Positions 15,634-25,269 are shown, counted from the stretch's first letter. The stretch is DNA of 37,697 nt from Clostridiales bacterium (GCA_015056005.1 SVHB01000018.1:1-37697), one strand, 5' to 3'. Program-made: numbers and translations. Notes: generated by a model from the letters alone, not told the origin.

Positions 15634-16718
15634 AAAAGGGCTGCGTGGATCTGAAAACTCCTTCGGGAAGGATCATCTGCATAAGCGATGTTCACGGCGA
15701 ATACAGGCTGCTTTTAGAGTTGCTTGACAGATATCCTTTGGGCGAGGATGATCTTCTTATACTGCTTGGCGATATGATCGAGCGCGGTGACGACAGCCCG
15801 CAGATAATTGAGCGCATATATTCCATGAGGGATGACAAAAGGGTGCTCTATCTCAGGGGCAACTGGGAACAGGCAAGGCTGAAGCTCTTAAACGAAAGGG
15901 ATTTAGACGAGATCTGCGATTTTGCGCACAAGCGCCCCAATGCGCTGATGGTGCAGTGGGCAAGGCAGCTTGGCTATGATCTGACCGATAGGAGCGTATG
16001 CGAAGAAGGCATCAACGCGATTTATGACAAATACGGCGATATTATAAGCTGGCTCAACGACAGACCCTATTGCGCTCAGACCGATGATTATATTTTTGTG
16101 CACGCGGGTTTTTCCAAAATGCCCGACGATCTTTTAGAAGACCCGATGAGCTATCTTGCAAACGGTGATTTCCTCACGTGGCAGAAAAACGAGACAGGCA
16201 AATGGGTGATCGTGGGTCACTGGCCGGTTAAAAACATAATCAGGGAAGACTGCACGCACAACCCCGTTATCGATTATGAAAGAAGGATAGCCGGCATCGA
16301 CGGCGGCGTGCATACCACGGACTATTACCAGCTAAACGTGCTTATAATTGAAAACGGTGAGCTTTCCTTTGATTTCTGCGATTATTACGAGAAGACCAAA
16401 TGCCAAAAGAGCGTGAAGGTCGATAAGCAGAATATTTGCATGCACGGCGATTCGTGGCCCGATCACAGGCTGGAGATACTGGAAAAGGGCGAGCATTTTT
16501 CCTATTGCAGAAGGGTAAAGTCCAAAAGAGAGGGTCATCTCAAAAACGAGTTCATCATGGATGACGAAAAAGGACCTCATGCATATTTCTTTGCGGGCGC
16601 TCTGCTTGATGTCGAGGAAGGGGAGATCGTATCGGTGCTTGAGACGAACTTCACCGGTTATGATCTTATAAAGAAGGAAAACGGCGTCATCGGCTGGGTT
16701 CCCAAGGGAGTTATATAA
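15630..16718 (+). CDS. PPP-like metallophosphoesterase with C-terminal SH3-like region
   Basis: A 362-aa protein. Residues 14-200 form a calcineurin-like phosphoesterase with ISDVHGEYRLL (Asp20, His22), LLGDMIERGD (Asp48), RGNWEQ (Asn78), FVHAGF (His158) and GHWPV (His197), the layout of PPP phosphatases and ApaH. Odd points: the catalytic His of the usual GNHE is Trp79, and GHTP reads GHWP. Residues about 270-362 form an extra beta-rich tail ending in an SH3-like strand pattern (LKNEF...GWVPKGVI). The start overlaps the ATPase stop as ATGA, so translation is coupled. Substrate is unknown; a protein phosphatase or nucleotide hydrolase is possible. Confidence 0.82.
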   Translation: MKKGCVDLKTPSGRIICISDVHGEYRLLLELLDRYPLGEDDLLILLGDMIERGDDSPQIIERIYSMRDDKRVLYLRGNWEQARLKLLNERDLDEICDFAHKRPNALMVQWARQLGYDLTDRSVCEEGINAIYDKYGDIISWLNDRPYCAQTDDYIFVHAGFSKMPDDLLEDPMSYLANGDFLTWQKNETGKWVIVGHWPVKNIIREDCTHNPVIDYERRIAGIDGGVHTTDYYQLNVLIIENGELSFDFCDYYEKTKCQKSVKVDKQNICMHGDSWPDHRLEILEKGEHFSYCRRVKSKREGHLKNEFIMDDEKGPHAYFFAGALLDVEEGEIVSVLETNFTGYDLIKKENGVIGWVPKGVI

Positions 16719-16747
16719 TATATTAAAGATATAATTCCATAAATATT

Positions 16748-16776
16748 TTGCAAAGACGGTCCTTTGGTGATATAAT
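16748..16776 (+). promoter_or_regulatory. Promoter of ftsK
   Basis: TTGCAA (16748-16753), 17-bp spacer, TATAAT (16771-16776) with an extended TG, 30 bp before the ftsK start. Confidence 0.75.
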
Positions 16777-16806
16777 AAACTGTACGAATATGCACGGGAG
16801 GACCTA

Positions 16807-19599
16807 ATGGCTTCATCTGCCTCTAACAATAAGAAAAAACAGAATAATTCAAATAGATCCGCTGCAAACGAAAAGAATGCAAAGCCCAAAAAGCTTACTG
16901 CTGCTCAAAAGAAGGAGCTAATGAGGGTCGAAGAAGAAAACCGCCAGCGCCAGAAGGTATTAAAGCGCGAGATCACCGGCGTTATCCTTATCTTTGTCGG
17001 TCTTTTCAACCTTTTCAGCATTTTGCCGATACAAACGGGTATACTCGGCGACGCGCTTTCGGGGCTGTTTTTCGGGCTCTTCGGCGGCGCTGCGCTTCTG
17101 ATGCCCATAATGTTCATCGTTTCGGGTGCGGCTGTGATAATGGCGCGCCAAAAAGGCGCGCACAGGGGCAAGGTCATTGCGTGGAGCGCGCTGACGGTTG
17201 CCCTGTTCGTGTTCTTCCATCTTTTGGGCACGCCCGAATTTGACCCAAAAGCTTCTTTTGGAGTTTATATACAGAACTGCTTCCGCTCGGGCAAAGAGCT
17301 TTTGCAGGGCACAGGCGCTATAGGCGGCGTGCTCTCCTTTGTGCTGCTCAAATTTTTCGGCAGGGTCGGCGGATATCTTTTCTCTGTTGCCCTTGGAATA
17401 TGCGCAGTGCTGCTCATAACCAGAATATCGATAGCGCAGGTCAGCAGGCAGGTCGGTCATAAGGTGCATGAGGTTGCAGCCGAGACCGCGCAGAAGGTCG
17501 ATCAATATGCTCAGGAGCGCAAAGCGGAATGGGAAGAAATACGCCTTGAGCAGAAAGAGCGCAGGGAAGAGCGCATAAGAGAAGCTGAAGAGGCAAGATA
17601 CAAGCGCGATATGTACATTAGAGAACAGGAGCTGAAGAGCGAGAACAGGGAGTTCTTCTCTGCCCGCATAGTCGAAAACGACGCTGTTCCCATGAACGTG
17701 CAGATGCAGGAAGCTATCGCCGATATTTACGATGTGCCCGCGCAGGATGTCGAGACCTTTGAGCTCGACAGAAGCTATGACGATATTGAGACTGTCGAAA
17801 CCGTGCCTTTTGATATCACTCAGGAGATATCCGAACAGGAAGACAGGCAGGCTGAAGAAGAGGCAAATATCAGGGAGCATCAGCAGGAGGAGCCTGTTTT
17901 CGTTTCCCAAGAGCCGGAAACTCAGGAAGGACCCGTGCTGCCCTTTGACGAGGTGACGGAAGGCCCCACCTTCGTTGTCGCGCCCCCGCCTCAGGTGCCC
18001 GATGCGGCAAAGCATATCGAAAAGGAAAACAAAAAAGAAAAAGACGAGTTTGATATCGACACGAGTGTGCCCGATATCGAATACCGCCTGCCGCCAATCG
18101 AGCTTATGACCCCGCCCAAAGCGGACGCGGGTCAGATAGACCCCAAGGTCGAGATGGAAAAGGGCGCAAGGATACTTGAGGAAACTCTGGCGTCGTTCGG
18201 GGTTTCCGCAAAGGTAGTGCATGTGACCAGGGGTCCTGCCATCACAAGATATGAGCTTACCCCCGCTCCCGGCGTTAAGGTTTCAAGGATAACCAGCCTT
18301 TCCGATGATATCGCGCTGAACCTTGCGGCAACATCGGTCAGAATGGAAGCGCCCATACCCGGAAAGCAGGCAGTCGGCATCGAAGTGCCAAACGCAAAGA
18401 CCACCACGGTCACCTTCTATGAAGCCATAGACAACGATGCTTTCAGGAACAGCAAATCGCTGATTACCGCAGCCATAGGCAAGGATATCACAGGCAGCGT
18501 TATGCTCTGCGACCTTGCGAACATGCCCCATCTTCTGATAGCGGGTGCTACCGGCGCAGGTAAATCGGTTTGCATTAATACCCTTATCGCGTCGATCCTT
18601 TACAGAGCCAAACCCGACGAAGTCAGGTTCATAATGATCGACCCCAAGGTAGTTGAACTTGGCGTATACAACGGCATACCCCATCTGCTCATCCCCGTAG
18701 TCACCGACCCCAAGAAGGCGGCGGGTGCGCTGGGCTGGGCGGTGCAGGAGATGACGGAAAGATACAAGACCTTCAGCGAAGTGCACGTGCGCGACATCGA
18801 CGGCTACAACAGGTATGCTGTAAACAACGATCTGCCCAAGCTGCCCAGGATAGTCATAATCATCGATGAGCTGGCCGACCTTATGGTTGCGGCGGCGCAT
18901 GAGGTCGAGGAGCGCATCCAGCGCATTGCCCAGCTGGCAAGAGCAGCGGGCATGCATCTGGTCATTGCTACCCAGCGTCCTTCCGTAAATGTCATCACCG
19001 GTACCATAAAGGCAAATATTCCTTCAAGAATAGCCTTTGCCGTTACTTCTCAGGTGGACAGCCGAACCATCTTGGACGGCGCGGGCGCGGAAAAACTTCT
19101 GGGCAGAGGCGATATGCTCTATTCCCCAAGAAATGTAAACAAGCCCATCCGCGTTCAGGGCGCATTTATACCCGACGAGGACATAGAAAAGCTTATTGAA
19201 TTTATCAAAAACAACAGCGAGGCGGAATATAATCAGGAGATCGCCGATATCGTTGAAAACAGCGCCGCTGAAGATGCGCAGCAAAAGGGCTTCCATGAGG
19301 AGACCGATGTGGACGACAAATTCCTTGATGCGCTTGAGCTTGGCGTAAGGACCGGCGAGGTATCCGCATCAATGCTGCAAAGGAAATTCGGCATCGGCTA
19401 TCCCAGAGCGGCAAAGCTTATAGACTCGCTTGAAAGGCGAAAGCTCATAACCGGCCCCAACGGAAGCAAGCCCAGAAAGATGCTGATAACTCAAGAAGAG
19501 TTTTATCGCGATTTTAAGGGGATCACTCCCGAGCCTGTAACCCAGATCGCAGATGATATCCAACCCTTCGACGACAGTGAGGAGTATGGTGATAAATAA
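16807..19599 (+). CDS. ftsK: DNA translocase FtsK/SpoIIIE
   Basis: A 930-aa translocase that pumps chromosome ends through the closing septum. Four membrane helices lie in about 55-205. A charged coiled-coil and acidic linker (about 210-440) follows, then the alpha/beta motor with Walker A GATGAGKS (580-587), Walker B VIIIDELAD (Asp687, Glu688) and ATQRPSVNVITG, and a C-terminal gamma winged helix (SASMLQRKFGIGYPRAAKLID) that reads oriented DNA motifs. The ATG at 16807 follows GGGAGG. It heads a run ftsK-mini ftsK-rimO-pgsA-cinA. Whether it is the vegetative or the sporulation translocase cannot be told here. Confidence 0.96.
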   Translation: MASSASNNKKKQNNSNRSAANEKNAKPKKLTAAQKKELMRVEEENRQRQKVLKREITGVILIFVGLFNLFSILPIQTGILGDALSGLFFGLFGGAALLMPIMFIVSGAAVIMARQKGAHRGKVIAWSALTVALFVFFHLLGTPEFDPKASFGVYIQNCFRSGKELLQGTGAIGGVLSFVLLKFFGRVGGYLFSVALGICAVLLITRISIAQVSRQVGHKVHEVAAETAQKVDQYAQERKAEWEEIRLEQKERREERIREAEEARYKRDMYIREQELKSENREFFSARIVENDAVPMNVQMQEAIADIYDVPAQDVETFELDRSYDDIETVETVPFDITQEISEQEDRQAEEEANIREHQQEEPVFVSQEPETQEGPVLPFDEVTEGPTFVVAPPPQVPDAAKHIEKENKKEKDEFDIDTSVPDIEYRLPPIELMTPPKADAGQIDPKVEMEKGARILEETLASFGVSAKVVHVTRGPAITRYELTPAPGVKVSRITSLSDDIALNLAATSVRMEAPIPGKQAVGIEVPNAKTTTVTFYEAIDNDAFRNSKSLITAAIGKDITGSVMLCDLANMPHLLIAGATGAGKSVCINTLIASILYRAKPDEVRFIMIDPKVVELGVYNGIPHLLIPVVTDPKKAAGALGWAVQEMTERYKTFSEVHVRDIDGYNRYAVNNDLPKLPRIVIIIDELADLMVAAAHEVEERIQRIAQLARAAGMHLVIATQRPSVNVITGTIKANIPSRIAFAVTSQVDSRTILDGAGAEKLLGRGDMLYSPRNVNKPIRVQGAFIPDEDIEKLIEFIKNNSEAEYNQEIADIVENSAAEDAQQKGFHEETDVDDKFLDALELGVRTGEVSASMLQRKFGIGYPRAAKLIDSLERRKLITGPNGSKPRKMLITQEEFYRDFKGITPEPVTQIADDIQPFDDSEEYGDK

Positions 19600-20291
19600 T
19601 GTCAAAAGAACTGGAATTTGTTTTGGGACATGACGAAGCGGGCGAAAAGGTGGTCTGTGACCTTGAAAAAATGCCCCATCTTCTGATCGCGGGCGTGGCA
19701 GGGACCGGCAAAACAACTCTTTTGCTCAAGATGATGCGCGCTTTTACGCAGCATGGTATAGATATGATCGCGGCGGATGCGACATTGGGCGCCGATATGG
19801 CCGAGCTTGATCTGCCCAAGCTTATGATACCTTTGGCGCTTGGCAAAAAAGGTACTGTAGCTCTTATAAAGTTTGCCAAAAGAGAGCTTGACAGAAGGTG
19901 CGGGCTTTTGAGTTCCTCCGGTGCCAGAGACATAAAACGGTATAACGAAACCGCAGAGGAAAAGCTTTCAAGGCTTGTTATATTTATAGATGATATCAAA
20001 GAGATAATGCTTTGCCCTGATGAGGTTGAAACTGATCTGGTAAGCATTGCCATGATGGGCAGAAATGCCGGAATGCATCTTGTGATAACCTCCCAGAGCG
20101 CATACCCCGACGTTATTACAGGTCTTATACGCGCCAATATTCCCTCGAGGATCGCGTTCCTGCTTCCGTACAAAGAGGACAGCCTGAGAGTGCTTGATCA
20201 TGAAGGTGCGCAGGAGCTTAAAAACCCCGGAGAAATGCTATATATGCCCTTGAATGCAGAGTCTCCGATATTCGTTATAGCGGAAAAATAA
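19599..20291 (+). CDS. Small FtsK-motor-like ATPase (stand-alone paralogue)
   Basis: A 230-aa protein aligning with the motor core of FtsK encoded just upstream: CDLEKMPHLLIAG versus CDLANMPHLLIAG, GRNAGMHLVITSQ versus ARAAGMHLVIATQ, and GLIRANIPSRIAF versus GTIKANIPSRIAF. Walker A is GVAGTGKTT (Lys38). Walker B reads LVIFIDDIKE, with Asp132 in place of the catalytic Glu. There are no membrane helices, no alpha domain and no gamma winged helix, so it is not a complete translocase. The start ATG overlaps the ftsK stop by one base, indicating coupling. It might modulate FtsK hexamers or be an independent ATPase; function is unknown. Confidence 0.85.
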   Translation: MSKELEFVLGHDEAGEKVVCDLEKMPHLLIAGVAGTGKTTLLLKMMRAFTQHGIDMIAADATLGADMAELDLPKLMIPLALGKKGTVALIKFAKRELDRRCGLLSSSGARDIKRYNETAEEKLSRLVIFIDDIKEIMLCPDEVETDLVSIAMMGRNAGMHLVITSQSAYPDVITGLIRANIPSRIAFLLPYKEDSLRVLDHEGAQELKNPGEMLYMPLNAESPIFVIAEK

Positions 20292-20310
20292 TTATTTACA
20301 GGTGTTTTAT

Positions 20311-21624
20311 ATGAATGTTACCGTTGGAATGCTGAGCCTTGGCTGCGCCAAGAACAGAGTAGACGCTGAATATATGCTCGGCCTTTTGGACGCGGAAGGC
20401 TTTGATATAGTGCAGGATCCTGAGGACGCACAGGTGGTCATAGTGAACACCTGCGGGTTTATAACTTCAGCCAAAGAGGAATCGATACAGGCGATACTCG
20501 ATATGGCTCAGCTTAAAAATGAGGGAAACTGCAGGGCGCTTATCGTGACGGGCTGCCTGTCGCAAAGATATGCTCAGGATATGGAGGCCGATCTCCCCGA
20601 GGTCGACGCCTTTGTCGGCATCGGACATATCGAGGAGGTACCTTCCATAATCAGACAGGTGCTTGAAGGAAAGCGCGTTATCGATAATTCGGGAACATAT
20701 AAATTCCCAAACGCCAAAAGAATACTCACCACCGTTCCAAGGTATGCGTATCTGAAGGTTGCGGACGGCTGCGACAACAGGTGCGCCTATTGCGCCATTC
20801 CCGGCATCCGCGGCGGTTTTGTGAGCAGACCTTTTGATGAGGTCATAGAAGAAGCCAAGCGCCTTGTGGAGCTTGGGTACAACGAGATCATACCGATAGC
20901 GCAGGATACCACAAGATACGGTATGGATATATACGGAAAGCCAAGGCTCATAGAGCTTCTGGATGCTCTGTCCGATATAGAAGGCGTAAAGTGGATAAGA
21001 CCGCTTTATCTGTATCCCGATTTTATTTCTCCTCAGCTCATCGATGCTATACACGATATGGATAAGGTCTGCAATTATTTCGACCTTCCCATTCAGCACA
21101 TAAACGATGAAGTTTTAAGAAACATGAACAGGCGCGGCGATGGAAAACTCATCCGCGACATCCATTCAATGGCGCGCAAAAAGGGCGATATGGCGCTTAG
21201 GACAACGCTCATCTGCGGTTTCCCCGGCGAGACTGCCGAGCAGTTCAAAGAGCTCTATGATTTTATCGAAGAATATCAGTGGGACAGGCTGGGTGCGTTC
21301 GCGTTCTCACAGGAAGAGGGCACAAAGGCCGCCGAAATGGACGGTCAGATTAAGGAAAGCCTCAAAAAGAGCAGGGTATCCCGCATAATGTCAAGACAAA
21401 GGGCTATCTCCAAGAGCCTTCTTGAAAAGAGGGTTGGATCTGTCTGTGAAGTGGTTATCGAGGGCATGGATCAGCGCGGCTTCTTTGGCAGAAGCGTGTT
21501 CGAGGCTCCCGATGTTGACGGCTGCATATATGTAAAGAGCGATACCGACCTTCAGATCGGCCAGTATGTGAGCGCAAAGATCACAGGCGCAATGGATTAC
21601 GACCTTATGGCAGATAAGGTTTAA
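20311..21624 (+). CDS. rimO: Ribosomal protein S12 methylthiotransferase RimO
   Basis: A 437-aa radical-SAM enzyme that beta-methylthiolates a conserved Asp of S12. The UPF0004 domain has LGCAKNRVDAE (Cys12), Cys48 and Cys82; the radical-SAM motif is CDNRCAYC (Cys154, 158, 161). PIAQDTTRYGMDIYG is a RimO signature separating it from MtaB and MiaB, and the C-terminal TRAM domain ends with MDYDLMADKV. I start at the ATG at 20311, with AGGTG upstream; a GTG at 20302 overlaps that site. It follows the small FtsK-like gene closely and precedes pgsA. Confidence 0.94.
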   Translation: MNVTVGMLSLGCAKNRVDAEYMLGLLDAEGFDIVQDPEDAQVVIVNTCGFITSAKEESIQAILDMAQLKNEGNCRALIVTGCLSQRYAQDMEADLPEVDAFVGIGHIEEVPSIIRQVLEGKRVIDNSGTYKFPNAKRILTTVPRYAYLKVADGCDNRCAYCAIPGIRGGFVSRPFDEVIEEAKRLVELGYNEIIPIAQDTTRYGMDIYGKPRLIELLDALSDIEGVKWIRPLYLYPDFISPQLIDAIHDMDKVCNYFDLPIQHINDEVLRNMNRRGDGKLIRDIHSMARKKGDMALRTTLICGFPGETAEQFKELYDFIEEYQWDRLGAFAFSQEEGTKAAEMDGQIKESLKKSRVSRIMSRQRAISKSLLEKRVGSVCEVVIEGMDQRGFFGRSVFEAPDVDGCIYVKSDTDLQIGQYVSAKITGAMDYDLMADKV

Positions 21625-21644
21625 TGTATTTACGGAGGTGCGTT

Positions 21645-22193
21645 ATGACTACAGCAAATAAGCTTACGATCGCAAGGATGATCGTCATACCCATAATCAT
21701 CGCTGTGTACTATCTGCCCATCCCCGGGGCGACTTATTGGACCGCTGCGCTGTTCATACTTGCCTCCATAACCGACCTTATCGACGGCAAGCTGGCAAGG
21801 GCGAGAAACGAGGTCACCACCTTCGGCAAGTTCATGGACCCCATTGCCGATAAGCTTCTGGTTTCGGCGCTTCTGGTGCTGCTCACGGGCTCGGGCCAGA
21901 TACACCCCGTGATCACGTTTGTTATCATCGCAAGGGAATTCATCGTGTCGGGCATAAGGCTGCTTGCGGTATCGGGCGATTCGAGCAATGTTATTGCAGC
22001 GTCGTGGCTTGGCAAGATCAAGACAACCGTGCAGATCATCGCCATAATCGCGATACTCATAAACGACTTTCCCTTCAGCTATCTGGGTATCCCTGTAGGT
22101 CAGATAGCCATTTGGGCTGCGGCCTTCTTTACAGTCTGGTCGGGCGCGGATTATTTTATCAAGAACTGGAAACTCATAGGAGCAAGCAAGTAA
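21645..22193 (+). CDS. pgsA: CDP-diacylglycerol-glycerol-3-phosphate 3-phosphatidyltransferase
   Basis: A 182-aa integral membrane enzyme that makes phosphatidylglycerophosphate, the first step to phosphatidylglycerol and cardiolipin. The CDP-alcohol phosphatidyltransferase motif is complete: Asp44, Asp47-Gly48, Ala51-Arg52, Gly61, Asp65, Asp69. About six membrane helices. The ATG at 21645 follows GGAGGTG; the ORF can be read seven codons further upstream but without a site. It directly precedes cinA, the usual Firmicutes order. Confidence 0.94.
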   Translation: MTTANKLTIARMIVIPIIIAVYYLPIPGATYWTAALFILASITDLIDGKLARARNEVTTFGKFMDPIADKLLVSALLVLLTGSGQIHPVITFVIIAREFIVSGIRLLAVSGDSSNVIAASWLGKIKTTVQIIAIIAILINDFPFSYLGIPVGQIAIWAAAFFTVWSGADYFIKNWKLIGASK

Positions 22194-23417
22194 ATGAAAG
22201 CGGAGATTATAAGCGTCGGCACCGAGCTGCTTTTGGGGCAGATAGTCAACACCGATGCGCAGTATTTATCAAAACAGCTCTCATATCTGGGCATTGACGT
22301 TTTCCGCCAGCTTACCGTTGGCGACAACGCAGGCAGGCTCAAGGAAGCCATCGGTGAGAGCCTTGAAAGATGCGATATGCTCATTCTGACCGGCGGCCTT
22401 GGTCCCACTGCGGACGATCTTACCAAGGAGACCGCAGCGGAATATTTCTCCCTTGAGATGGAAGAGCACAAGGAGAGCATGGAAAGGCTCAAAGGCTTTT
22501 TCAAAGGCCGCGAAAAGGCGATGACGCCCAATAACCTGAAGCAGGCGTATTTCCCCAAGGGCTGCAAGGTGCTCAAAAACGAAAAGGGAACCGCTCCCGG
22601 CTGCATCATAAACGAAAAGGGAAAGATCGTGGTGATACTTCCCGGACCGCCCTTTGAGCTTATCGATATGTTTGAAAAGCAGGTGCTGCCCTATCTTAAA
22701 GAAAACTGCAGCGCCGGCATACATTCAAGGATCTTGAGGCTCTTCGGCATAGGCGAATCGCAGCTGGAATTCCAGATAAAGGATCTTATGGAAAGCTCCA
22801 ACCCCACCGTTGCTCCTTATGCGGGCTTTGGCGAGGTCACGCTCAGGCTCACCGTGAAATGCCCCAACGACGCAGACCCGAACAAGTATCTTGACCCCAT
22901 GGAAACTGAGATAAGGCGCAGGGTAGGCGATTTCATCTACGGCTACGGCAACGAAAAGCTTGAGACGGTTGCGGCAAAAATGCTGGTTGAAAAGGGCGTT
23001 ACCATATCGACCGCGGAATCGCTCACCGGTGGCATGGTAGCATCGACCCTTATCGATTATCCGGGTATTTCCTCGGTCATGCTTTCAAGCGTTGTTGCGT
23101 ATTCAAACGAAGCCAAGATAAATATCCTTGGCGTAAAGGAAGAAACGCTCAGGGCGCACGGCGCGGTAAGCAGGGAAGTCGCGGCTCAAATGGCAGAGGG
23201 AATGAGAAAGCTCTCGGGCAGCGATGTTGCCGTATCGACCACCGGCATCGCGGGCCCCGGCGGCGCTACCGATAAAAAACCCGTTGGGCTTGTATACATC
23301 GGCTTTGCCGATAAAAACGGAACAAGAGCATACGAACTGAATCTTCGCGGCGATAGAGAGCGCGTGCGCAGAATGACCATGCTCAACGCCATGGATATAA
23401 TCAGGACTCACATATAA
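22194..23417 (+). CDS. cinA: CinA family protein (competence/damage-inducible; NMN amidohydrolase)
   Basis: A 407-aa two-domain protein. The N-terminal MoaB/COG1058-like domain has SVGTELLLGQIVNTDAQYLS and LTGGLGPTADDLTKE, linked to ADP-ribose pyrophosphatase activity. The C-terminal domain (about 250-407) has STAESLTGGMVASTLIDYPGIS and TGIAGPGGAT, the nicotinamide-nucleotide amidase family of pyridine nucleotide salvage. The ATG immediately follows the pgsA stop, with AGGAG inside the end of pgsA. recA, the usual next gene, is not here. Confidence 0.94.
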   Translation: MKAEIISVGTELLLGQIVNTDAQYLSKQLSYLGIDVFRQLTVGDNAGRLKEAIGESLERCDMLILTGGLGPTADDLTKETAAEYFSLEMEEHKESMERLKGFFKGREKAMTPNNLKQAYFPKGCKVLKNEKGTAPGCIINEKGKIVVILPGPPFELIDMFEKQVLPYLKENCSAGIHSRILRLFGIGESQLEFQIKDLMESSNPTVAPYAGFGEVTLRLTVKCPNDADPNKYLDPMETEIRRRVGDFIYGYGNEKLETVAAKMLVEKGVTISTAESLTGGMVASTLIDYPGISSVMLSSVVAYSNEAKINILGVKEETLRAHGAVSREVAAQMAEGMRKLSGSDVAVSTTGIAGPGGATDKKPVGLVYIGFADKNGTRAYELNLRGDRERVRRMTMLNAMDIIRTHI

Positions 23418-23430
23418 AGAGGTAATAGCT

Positions 23431-25269
23431 TTGCTTTTTGAAAAAATCGCGCCCCTTCTTGAGAAGGTGCAGAAGCCCTCGCGCTATACGGGCGGGGAAT
23501 ACAATCAGATCGTAAAAGATCATTCCAAGATGCGCGCAAAGATGGCGTTCTGCTTTCCGGATTCCTATGATGTGGGAATGAGCCATCTTGGCATCAAAAT
23601 CCTTTACCATGCGGTGAACGCAAAGGATGACCTTTGCTGCGAACGCGTTTTTGCGCCATGGCCCGATATGGAAGAGCTTATGCGTGAAAACGATATCCCG
23701 CTGTATTCGCTTGAGACAAAAACTCCGATAGGAGAGTTTGACGTTATCGGCTTTACCCTTCAGTATGAGATGAGCTATACCAACCTTGTCAATATGCTGG
23801 ATATGGGCGGAGTCAAGCTTTTGTCCATGGATAGGGCAGAGCGCGATCCTATCGTGGTAGCGGGCGGCCCCTGCTCCTGCAACCCCGAGCCCATTGCCGA
23901 TATCATCGACGTTTTCCTTTTGGGCGACGGCGAGTATTCGCTGGCGGAATTCATGGAAAAGGCAGCCGACTGGAAAGAAAGCAATAAAAGCCGCGAGGAT
24001 TTCCTGCTTGAATGCGCAAAGACCCCCGGCCTTTATGTTCCCAGGTTTTATAAAGCAGCGGAAGGCTTCGGCGCAGTCGCCCCTTTAAGGGACGATGTTC
24101 CCGCGGTCATCGACAAGACCCTTGTTGAGGATTTCGAAAACGCAAGGTTTATCGAAACTCAGCTTGTGCCCTACAGCGAGATCGTTTTTGACAGGATAAT
24201 GCTCGAGATCGCCAGAGGCTGCACCAGGGGCTGCAGGTTCTGCCAGGCGGGCTATATTTACAGACCCGTCAGAGAGCGCAGCGTAAACACCCTCTTTGAG
24301 CAGGCGAAGAACCTGATCGAAAAAACCGGCTATGAGGAAATTTCTCTTTCCTCCCTTTCCACCGGCGATTATTCCTGCCTGCCCGAGCTTGCGGAAAAGA
24401 TCATTACCGCGTACCGCAAAAAGCACGTAAATCTGTCGCTGCCGTCTCTCAGAATTGACAGTGTTGTTAAAGACACCCTTGTTGACATGGGCTCGGTCAA
24501 AAAGACCGGTCTTACCTTTGCTCCCGAGGCGGGCTCGCAGAGGCTCAGAGACGTCATAAACAAGGGCGTTTCCGAAATGGACCTTTTAAGGAGCGTCAGC
24601 GACGCTTTTGAAGCGGGATACACCAATGTTAAGCTCTATTTCATGATAGGTCTGCCCACCGAAAACAAGGAAGACCTCTCCGGCATTGCAGACCTTGCAA
24701 AGAAGGTCCGCTGGCGCTATATGAGCATGCCCAAGGAGATGCGTTCTTTCCCGCCCAAGATCTCCGTCAGCGCTTCCACATTCGTTCCCAAGCCGCATAC
24801 CGCTTTCCAGTGGGAGCCGCAGGACAGTCTTGATATGATAATGGAAAAGCAGGAGCAATTAAGGCAGGAGATCAGGATAAAGAACGTGGAGTTTTCCTGG
24901 CATGAGCCTTATACCAGCGAGCTTGAAGCGGTCTTCTCAAGGGGAGACAGGCATCTTTCCAAGGTACTTATCAGGGCGCATGAGCTCGGCTGCAAGTTTG
25001 ACGGCTGGAGCGAGTATTTCGATTACGAAAAATGGCAGCAGGCTTTTTCGGACTGCGGTCTGAGCATAAAGGAATACGCTCAGCGCAGGCTTTCCTATGA
25101 CGATCCGCTGCCCTGGGATCATATCAACTACGGCGTGAGCAAGCAGTACCTTATTTCCGAGCATAAAAAGGCGATGGAAGGTATCGTGACTCCCGATTGC
25201 CGCGGCAACTGCCATGCCTGCGGCGTTCAGAAGCTGTGCAAGGGGGTGTGTCCGACATGCGAGCTGTAA
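23431..25269 (+). CDS. TIGR03960 family B12-binding/radical SAM protein
   Basis: A 612-aa radical-SAM protein. The N-terminal Rossmann-like region (MAFCFPDSYDVGMSHLGIKILYHAVN, then GGPCSCNPEPIADIID) resembles a cobalamin-binding fold. The radical-SAM site is ARGCTRGCRFCQAGY with Cys264, Cys268 and Cys271. A Cys-rich C terminus (CRGNCHACGVQKLCKGVCPTC) may hold another cluster. Translation starts with TTG at 23431 behind GAGGT. It overlaps the next gene by 13 bp; the pair upstream of rng is conserved in Clostridia. The reaction is not known to me; a role in RNA or ribosome modification is only inferred from the neighbours. Confidence 0.88.
   Translation: MLFEKIAPLLEKVQKPSRYTGGEYNQIVKDHSKMRAKMAFCFPDSYDVGMSHLGIKILYHAVNAKDDLCCERVFAPWPDMEELMRENDIPLYSLETKTPIGEFDVIGFTLQYEMSYTNLVNMLDMGGVKLLSMDRAERDPIVVAGGPCSCNPEPIADIIDVFLLGDGEYSLAEFMEKAADWKESNKSREDFLLECAKTPGLYVPRFYKAAEGFGAVAPLRDDVPAVIDKTLVEDFENARFIETQLVPYSEIVFDRIMLEIARGCTRGCRFCQAGYIYRPVRERSVNTLFEQAKNLIEKTGYEEISLSSLSTGDYSCLPELAEKIITAYRKKHVNLSLPSLRIDSVVKDTLVDMGSVKKTGLTFAPEAGSQRLRDVINKGVSEMDLLRSVSDAFEAGYTNVKLYFMIGLPTENKEDLSGIADLAKKVRWRYMSMPKEMRSFPPKISVSASTFVPKPHTAFQWEPQDSLDMIMEKQEQLRQEIRIKNVEFSWHEPYTSELEAVFSRGDRHLSKVLIRAHELGCKFDGWSEYFDYEKWQQAFSDCGLSIKEYAQRRLSYDDPLPWDHINYGVSKQYLISEHKKAMEGIVTPDCRGNCHACGVQKLCKGVCPTCEL

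Noticed and set aside
16960-18222. A 420-codon minus-strand frame opposite the FtsK linker
   Set aside because: Antisense of the biased acidic linker codons; no recognisable domain and no ribosome site.
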